Shown here one piece after another: positions 63,801 to 64,000 of a DNA stretch of 64,000 nt; position 1 is the first letter of the stretch, and each line of letters begins with the position of its first letter. The notes under the pieces are model-generated. The model was given only the letters and a program-made list of their open reading frames with translations. It did not search any database and was not told the origin of the DNA. The DNA lies in assembly GCF_032854445.1 (NCBI RefSeq), contig NC_088303.1, positions 4,225,501 to 4,289,500 on the forward strand, given 5' to 3'. Source of the stretch: Liolophura sinensis. Lineage: Eukaryota; Mollusca; Polyplacophora; Chitonida; Chitonidae. The position numbers were made by a program, and so were the translations under genes.

Positions 63801-63873
63801 TTATATTCTCCATATTCTCGCCTTGATCCTTTCCCATTGGTCAAAATACCACAGCCGCTCATCATAATTGTAC
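42637..63873 (-). CDS. NEURL4: NEURL4-like gene (neuralized-like protein 4), 22 exons, 5' end outside window
   Basis: The conceptual product (1,138 residues in the window; the human protein is about 1,560) contains repeated neuralized homology repeats (NHR). Each has the order FN.G.V..RPL...ELFEV, W.GS...GV, TW..SG..., GDR.G..R..DGTLH.YVNG.D.G.AA and [10 protein letters not shown]...VTI. Four NHRs are complete (residues about 125-290, 300-475, 502-670, 710-875) and one is partial (1-73), followed by a conserved C-terminal region (895-1138). Multiple NHRs plus this tail identify NEURL4, which in vertebrates is a centrosomal partner of the E3 ligase HERC2 and limits CP110. Every intron is GT..AG and all 21 junctions keep frame. 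The window lacks the N-terminus, promoter and probably NHR1. The introns are unusually repeat-laden. No polyadenylation signal could be assigned confidently. Confidence 0.95.
42891..43673. repeat. Long inverted repeat in the last NEURL4 intron
   Basis: The left arm (about 42,891-43,158) and right arm (about 43,405-43,673) are reverse complements at roughly 85% identity by eye, separated by about 246 bases. Matching blocks include CAAACATGGCGGCTGGAGTT, CACAAATTTCATCG, CACTAGGGATGAC, CGACTAGGAGTAT, GACACATTATTTTGTGGCCA and CAGGGCTGTGATAGTATAC. A transcript of this intron could fold into a dsRNA stem of about 265 bp. The left arm is open for 111 codons on the minus strand with no recognisable family. 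Confidence 0.88.
44140..44287 (-). CDS. NEURL4: NEURL4 exon u: LSPTIKYGG segment
   Basis: Residues 1023-1070. [34 protein letters not shown] and TFAPKC. Acceptor TTGCAG, donor GTAAGT; it ends on two bases of a Lys codon finished by the last exon. Confidence 0.93.
44892..45007 (-). CDS. NEURL4: NEURL4 exon t: WHVSFHGT segment
   Basis: Residues 984-1021. [20 protein letters not shown] and RGDLLIP. The W-H-V-S-F-H-G-T strand followed by a helix and a turn resembles the first catalytic strand of ADP-ribosyltransferase folds. Acceptor CCACAG, donor GTATTC. An acceptor two bases further in is excluded by frame. Confidence 0.93.
45927..46065 (-). CDS. NEURL4: NEURL4 exon s: cysteine cluster of C-terminal region
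   Basis: Residues 938-982. [20 protein letters not shown] with C947, C949, C952, H953, then [18 protein letters not shown]. The strong resemblance to the vertebrate NEURL4 C-terminal region (from memory of the family) supports the identification. Acceptor TTCCAG, donor GTAAAC. Confidence 0.94.
46086..46421 (-). mobile_element. SINE family A, full-length copy with 12-bp TSD
   Basis: On the minus strand it begins with a tRNA-like head, runs through a body shared with the copies at 23.5 and 32.3 kb, and ends in GACGTTAAACCCCAAGCACT plus (CACT)n. It is flanked by the perfect duplication ACAGCATAATTG at 46,074-46,085 and 46,422-46,433. It lies in the NEURL4 intron between exons r and s, in the same orientation as the gene. 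The A-box region of the head is truncated compared with the 23.5-kb copy. Confidence 0.93.
46840..46962 (-). CDS. NEURL4: NEURL4 exon r: start of C-terminal region
   Basis: Residues 897-936. A basic/proline stretch ([14 protein letters not shown]) is followed by [18 protein letters not shown], which opens the conserved C-terminal region. C920 and C926 may pair with the cysteine cluster of the next exon. Acceptor AACCAG, donor GTATGT. Confidence 0.92.
47076..47114. repeat. (TATG)n microsatellite
   Basis: About nine TATG units at the tail of the adjacent SINE; tail-derived microsatellites are common for such elements. Confidence 0.95.
47111..47710 (-). mobile_element. Older SINE (family A relative), split by another SINE
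   Basis: Minus-orientation copy of an older subfamily. The 3' domain (GCTTGGGATT..ACTTAACAATTTCTCA) is at 47,113; the tRNA-like head with GGTTTGATCCCAGGGTTTCC is near 47,645-47,665. The body is interrupted at 47,229-47,474 by a different SINE. It abuts a (TATG)n run at 47,076-47,114 that has replaced the usual tail. Lies in the NEURL4 intron between exons q and r. Confidence 0.85.
47229..47474 (-). mobile_element. SINE family B (GGTGTTTTACGCC type) nested in an older SINE
   Basis: Minus orientation: TTTATTTGATTGGTGTTTTA tail side at the left, tRNA-like head (GCTAGCGCGCTAACCAACTG..CATGGAGGCCCC) at the right. The duplicated target is GCTGACACTGAA (47,217-47,228) versus GCTGCCACTGAA (47,475-47,486), with one mismatch, consistent with an older event than the family A insertions. 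Confidence 0.88.
48207..48288 (-). CDS. NEURL4: NEURL4 exon q: last NHR strand and linker
   Basis: Residues 869-895. VTIVANTA completes the last NHR; a proline-rich linker ([18 protein letters not shown]) leads to the C-terminal region. Acceptor GTGCAG, donor GTAGGT. Confidence 0.9.
48957..49136 (-). CDS. NEURL4: NEURL4 exon p: end of last NHR
   Basis: Residues 809-868. [35 protein letters not shown] and [10 protein letters not shown]. Acceptor GATCAG, donor GTAACC. Confidence 0.93.
49265..50138. repeat. 28-bp minisatellite carrying the NEURL4 5' splice site
   Basis: About 31 tandem units of 28 bp (minus-strand form GGGGCCAAGGTAAGCTGTG plus TTCAACTGT). The exon-proximal unit overlaps the last codons and donor of exon o (50,118). 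Seven units, including the real one, have AAG|GTAAGC; the others have AAG|GTTAGC or AAG|GTTAGA, more common away from the exon. The array makes up nearly all of the 981-bp intron 49,137-50,117. Confidence 0.95.
50118..50276 (-). CDS. NEURL4: NEURL4 exon o: middle of last NHR, exon end lies inside a minisatellite
   Basis: Residues 756-808. [20 protein letters not shown] and [17 protein letters not shown]. Acceptor CCCTAG; donor GTAAGC. The last seven codons and the donor are the exon-side unit of a 28-bp tandem array covering most of the next intron. I chose this donor because the following exon then joins as [17 protein letters not shown], in frame and as expected for an NHR. Confidence 0.92.
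50851..51024 (-). CDS. NEURL4: NEURL4 exon n: start of last NHR
   Basis: Residues 698-755. A short acidic stretch ([11 protein letters not shown]) precedes [16 protein letters not shown] and [19 protein letters not shown], the start of the fifth visible (last) NHR. Acceptor TTTCAG, donor GTGAGT. Confidence 0.94.
51417..51557 (-). CDS. NEURL4: NEURL4 exon m: end of fourth visible NHR
   Basis: Residues 651-697. [17 protein letters not shown] closes the NHR; the rest is a linker ending in DKVDFHLQ. Acceptor TTTCAG, donor GTGAGC. Confidence 0.94.
51690..51872 (+). mobile_element. SINE family B copy, degenerate
   Basis: TAGTCATGCTGGCTTCCTAT, ATAGTCATGGGTTTCCCACA and GTTACGGTGTAAAACACCAA plus an A-rich tail match the family B body and tail. 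The head is missing. In the NEURL4 intron between exons l and m. Confidence 0.72.
52170..52475 (+). pseudogene. Tc1-like transposase C-terminal remnant
   Basis: Reading [20 protein letters not shown], then (after a +1 shift near 52,258) [12 protein letters not shown], then (shifted back, about 52,310) [14 protein letters not shown] and RGGYTRF-stop. This is the classic end of Tc1/mariner DD34E transposases: the second catalytic D in DDNAR, the catalytic E in LNPIE, and the terminal GGHTRY-like motif. Two frameshifts and two stop codons show it is dead. It lies antisense in the NEURL4 intron between exons l and m. The N-terminal DNA-binding part and the inverted repeats were not found. Confidence 0.88.
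52750..52848 (-). CDS. NEURL4: NEURL4 exon l: hairpin of fourth visible NHR
   Basis: Residues 618-650. [20 protein letters not shown] and [13 protein letters not shown]. Acceptor TTACAG; donor GTCAGG, one of two +3 C donors in the gene. Confidence 0.94.
53101..53195 (+). mobile_element. SINE family B head fragment
   Basis: GGGGCCTCCATGGCCGAGTG followed by TTAGCGTGCTAGCC and CTCACCAATGCC..AAGTTCAAG resembles the tRNA-like head of the 47.2-kb copy (its reverse complement). Only the head is present. It could be mistaken for a tRNA gene but lacks the acceptor stem. Confidence 0.65.
53268..53480 (-). CDS. NEURL4: NEURL4 exon k: core of fourth visible NHR
   Basis: Residues 547-617. [20 protein letters not shown] and [14 protein letters not shown] are typical; the exon ends in YAPSLERLQ. 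Acceptor GATAG, donor GTAGGT. Phase 0 at both ends. Confidence 0.94.
53706..53845 (-). CDS. NEURL4: NEURL4 exon j: start of fourth visible NHR
   Basis: Residues 501-546. [20 protein letters not shown] is followed by [19 protein letters not shown], the NHR opening and its RPL/ELFE signature. Acceptor TTGCAG, donor GTAAAT. Confidence 0.93.
54133..54267 (-). CDS. NEURL4: NEURL4 exon i: end of third visible NHR and linker
   Basis: Residues 456-499. [16 protein letters not shown] ends the domain; a less conserved linker ([15 protein letters not shown]) follows. Acceptor TTGCAG, donor GTGATT. Confidence 0.92.
54428..54722 (-). mobile_element. Older SINE family A relative, diverged
   Basis: CCTTGGGTTTAATGTCGTAC at the left and the body words CAGACATGACACCCCACCCA and GTCACATTATACTGACACC match the 34.7- and 47.5-kb copies. 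The tRNA-like head is degenerate near 54,700. In the NEURL4 intron between exons h and i. Confidence 0.8.
54836..56248. repeat. Dispersed unclassified repeat, three diverged copies
   Basis: Copies at about 54,836-55,012, 55,013-55,180 and 56,160-56,248 share ATCCTGT..TGGGGTTGAGACTTG and, in the first two, ACAGTGAAGAGTTTGTGCCC. On the minus strand they include GGTTCAAGTCTC, close to a Pol III B box, so they may be remnants of a tRNA-derived element. The last copy runs into the splice donor of NEURL4 exon h. Confidence 0.6.
56249..56418 (-). CDS. NEURL4: NEURL4 exon h: late part of third visible NHR
   Basis: Residues 399-454. [27 protein letters not shown] and [13 protein letters not shown] form the central NHR strands. 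Acceptor ACACCAG, donor GTAAGT. The intron sequence directly past the donor resembles a dispersed repeat found twice more in the same intron. Confidence 0.93.
57030..57650. repeat. 26-bp minisatellite in a NEURL4 intron
   Basis: About 24 tandem copies of a 26-bp unit, GATAGCCTGGAATACTAAAT plus CCTTAT, with variants TATTAAAT, ACTATAGCC, GATAACC. It sits in the intron between exons g and h (56,419-57,755). No similarity to the flanking exons. Confidence 0.95.
57756..57834 (-). CDS. NEURL4: NEURL4 exon g: small exon in third visible NHR
   Basis: Residues 373-397, a 79-base exon. It encodes [17 protein letters not shown] and DTWMLS, the expected GVT...P..TMT...TW segment between exons f and h. 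Acceptor GACAG, donor GTAAAG. Too short for simple ORF detection; recovered by matching splice phases and the NHR pattern. Confidence 0.9.
58508..58747 (-). CDS. NEURL4: NEURL4 exon f: first half of third visible NHR
   Basis: Residues 293-371. After an acidic/Ser linker it carries [40 protein letters not shown] and [11 protein letters not shown]. Acceptor TTTCAG, donor GTGGGC. The exon extends slightly beyond the obvious open frame because of a downstream in-frame read-through. Confidence 0.95.
59409..59571 (-). CDS. NEURL4: NEURL4 exon e: end of second visible NHR
   Basis: Residues 238-291. [20 protein letters not shown] is followed by [17 protein letters not shown], which closes the NHR beta-sandwich. 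Acceptor GGCCCAG, donor GTAAGG; it ends on one base of a split Asp codon. Confidence 0.94.
60155..60422 (-). CDS. NEURL4: NEURL4 exon d: core of second visible NHR
   Basis: Residues 149-237. It contains [20 protein letters not shown], then [28 protein letters not shown] and the YGQNLDSLE end. This is the canonical NHR core and the best-conserved exon in the window. Acceptor ACACCAG, donor GTCAGT (a weaker +3 C donor). Confidence 0.95.
61456..61549 (-). CDS. NEURL4: NEURL4 exon c: start of second visible NHR
   Basis: Residues 118-147, with split codons at both ends (V117, N148). It encodes [20 protein letters not shown], the opening FH...G..V.. strand of an NHR. Acceptor TTGCAG, donor GTAAGT. 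It was found by frame closure: without it exons b and d do not join in frame. Confidence 0.9.
61624..61812 (+). mobile_element. SINE family B copy, head truncated
   Basis: Begins inside the head at CAGGAGCCTCTCACCAATG, then CTCTCCGGTCATACATGAGA and GCACAGCGTAAAACATGTCA with an (AAAT) tail. In the NEURL4 intron between exons b and c, antisense to the gene. Confidence 0.8.
62053..62314 (-). CDS. NEURL4: NEURL4 exon b: end of first visible NHR plus linker
   Basis: Residues 30-116. It begins with [20 protein letters not shown], the NHR hairpin, continues with IDQGVAA and WGVVDLYG, and ends in a charged linker ([12 protein letters not shown]) before the next NHR. Acceptor GTTGACAG at 62,315; donor GTAAGG. 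The first 58 bases of this exon, together with the acceptor, form the founder-like unit of the 71-bp minisatellite filling the upstream intron. Confidence 0.92.
62257..63531. repeat. 71-bp minisatellite carrying the NEURL4 3' splice site
   Basis: About 18 units of 71 bp (a few 70). Each has, on the minus strand, TTGTTAACAG followed by a copy of the first 58 bases of exon b (62,314 leftward). The exon itself is the leftmost unit. The spacing was checked from the CAATCATGATG word at 62,322 and 62,393. Units differ by point changes (CAACACAG versus CAACGCGG, ATGTTCC versus ATTTTCC). Confidence 0.95.
63785..63873 (-). CDS. NEURL4: NEURL4 exon a: middle of first visible NHR
   Basis: Residues 1-29 plus two bases completing a split glycine codon. 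It carries the TIMMSG / LTNGKG / [10 protein letters not shown] segment that precedes the GDRIG motif in NHR domains. Acceptor TTGCAG before 63,873; donor GTAAGA after 63,785. It starts in phase 1, so at least one more exon lies to the right of the window. Confidence 0.88.
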
Positions 63874-63946
63874 CTGCAACATTCAGCAATGCAGCATTAA
63901 TAACCAAATTGTTTCAAGTCATGGTAGCTTTGTTATTAATTTTATG

Positions 63947-64000
63947 TTTATCTATTGATTTAATTGGTGTTTTACGCAACACCCAAGAATTCCTAGTTTA
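63947..64000 (-). mobile_element. SINE family B 3' end, cut by window edge
   Basis: TTGATTTAATTGGTGTTTTA, CGCAACACCCAAGAATTCCT matches the tail half of family B. The rest lies beyond the window. Confidence 0.65.

Overview
The window is eukaryotic, intron-rich and AT-rich. It carries GT..AG introns, several families of tRNA-derived SINEs (one with a (TGAG/CACT)n tail and a TTGTTGAGTACGACGTTAAACC-like 3' domain, one with a GGTGTTTTACGCC-type tail) and many minisatellites. This looks like a lophotrochozoan genome, most likely a mollusc. That is an inference from repeat style; the species cannot be read from the sequence.

One large, confidently recognised gene fills the right third. It is a neuralized-like protein 4 (NEURL4) orthologue on the minus strand, running from 63,873 (5' end outside the window) to its stop codon at 42,637. 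I reconstructed 22 coding exons by hand. All splice phases agree and give 1,138 codons: the second half of one NHR domain (probably NHR2), four more NHR domains, and the complete conserved C-terminal region. The introns are packed with repeats: two minisatellites that each include an exon-intron boundary of the gene, a 26-bp array, a 268-bp-arm inverted repeat, a dead Tc1-like transposase on the opposite strand, SINEs and SINEs nested in SINEs. An 89-bp satellite lies just 3' of the stop codon.

The left two thirds are gene-poor. They contain (i) a probable small secreted Ser-rich/Cys-containing protein gene on the minus strand at 8.9-9.4 kb with a clear TATA box; (ii) a DNA-transposon copy at about 14.0-16.6 kb whose DDE-like, PHD-tailed transposase is frameshifted and internally deleted, flanked by eight copies of a 13-bp near-palindrome, four on each side; (iii) a weak orphan exon candidate at 12.9 kb; (iv) minisatellites with 49-, 41-, 70-, 58- and 60-bp units; and (v) SINEs, one of which split the 58-bp satellite and left a perfect 13-bp target-site duplication.

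The most unusual feature is that two introns of the same gene are largely made of tandem copies of their own exon-intron junction. In one the 5' splice site is copied about 30 times, in the other the 3' splice site about 17 times. Both unit lengths (28 and 71 bp) would break the reading frame if a wrong copy were used. The gene's C-terminal region also shows an H-Y-E arrangement reminiscent of ADP-ribosyltransferase-fold proteins, which is an inference worth testing.
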